DNA from: an uncultured Chitinophagaceae bacterium
GTDB lineage: Bacteria > Bacteroidota > Bacteroidia > Chitinophagales > Chitinophagaceae
Length of the DNA: 16,227 bases
Direction: 5' to 3'
Assembly (NCBI GenBank): GCA_946885665.1
Contig: CAMPGT010000060.1
Location: 1-16,227, forward strand
Shown here: piece by piece, positions 16,090-16,227 of the stretch
Layout: the number at the start of each line of letters is the position of its first letter
How positions within the stretch are numbered: the stretch's first letter is position 1
Made by a program: the position numbers and the translations under genes
Notes under the pieces: generated by a model
Told to the model about the DNA's origin: nothing
Seen by the model: only the letters and a program-made list of their open reading frames with translations
Database searches by the model: none

Positions 16090-16227
16090 TCATGCCGGCA
16101 AGCCGAGATCCGCTTTAACTTTGCTGACGAATTCGATGGGCACACCGACCAATTGTGCAATTTCCTCAGTGGAATGTGCCGTATGCTGTAATAACGATTT
16201 AACAAAAGCAGCGTTTCTGTCAGCCGT
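16090..16227 (-). CDS. C-terminal fragment of a gene entering from the right edge, with HTH-like tail
   Basis: Reading leftward from the edge, an open frame of 45 codons ends in TGA at 16092-16090. It includes RNAAFVKSLLQHTAHS and then EEIAQLVGVPIEFVSKVKAD, ending GLPA. The EEIAQLVGVPIEFV part has the helix-turn-helix-like spacing often found at the C-terminus of small Bacteroidota proteins. Most of the gene is outside the window, so no function can be given. Another minus-strand frame over the same stretch looks less protein-like. Confidence 0.5.
   Translation of the reverse strand, partial: TADRNAAFVKSLLQHTAHSTEEIAQLVGVPIEFVSKVKADLGLPA

Noticed and set aside
15963..16205. 80-codon minus-strand frame over the right-edge intergenic region
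   Set aside because: It runs through the GGATT repeats and competes with a better minus-strand frame ending at 16090 that looks like a real protein C-terminus.

Overview
The window looks like chromosomal DNA of a Bacteroidota bacterium, probably Chitinophagaceae-like (inference). The signs are a SusC-type TonB-dependent receptor, a FucP-family sugar permease, a TAnnTTTG-type promoter, small protein families that look Bacteroidota-specific (DUF6340-like and DUF6686-like), weak Shine-Dalgarno sequences and moderate GC. Gene density is high. I see no rRNA, tRNA, CRISPR array, IS element or phage gene.

Region 1 (1-8855) is the most interesting part. One AraC-type activator gene (7983-8855, +) is divergent from six tightly spaced genes on the minus strand. 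In transcription order these are a FucP-like MFS sugar permease, a zinc alcohol/formaldehyde dehydrogenase of the class III type, an esterase-D/S-formylglutathione-hydrolase-like serine hydrolase, an unfamiliar 476-residue ferritin-like protein with a diiron-type ligand set, a flavin/2Fe-2S NAD(P)H reductase, and a SusC receptor cut off by the left edge. Diiron protein plus reductase looks like a two-component oxygenase. Dehydrogenase plus esterase looks like the thiol-dependent formaldehyde oxidation module. With a sugar permease and SusC, the simplest joint reading is uptake of an O-methylated sugar or glycan, oxidative O-demethylation by a non-heme diiron enzyme, and disposal of the released formaldehyde to formate. 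This would parallel the known P450-based demethylation of 6-O-methyl-D-galactose in marine Bacteroidota, but with an unrelated oxygenase. It is a hypothesis; no substrate can be read from the sequence.

Region 2 (8856-11691) holds unrelated single genes: a small secreted protein (+), a bidirectional-looking terminator, a DUF6340-like lipoprotein (-) and an aldo/keto reductase (+).

Region 3 (11654-15349) is a two-gene iron-uptake unit on the minus strand. A FoxA/FhuA-type siderophore receptor is followed with no gap (TAA then ATG) by a PepSY-type inner-membrane protein, a likely siderophore or heme reductase. The last gene overlaps the 3' end of the aldo/keto reductase tail to tail by 38 bp.

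Region 4 (15350-16227) has a 270-bp intergenic stretch with a Pho-box-like direct repeat and a small inverted repeat, a small cysteine-containing DUF6686-like protein (+), and the C-terminal end of a further minus-strand gene entering from the right edge.
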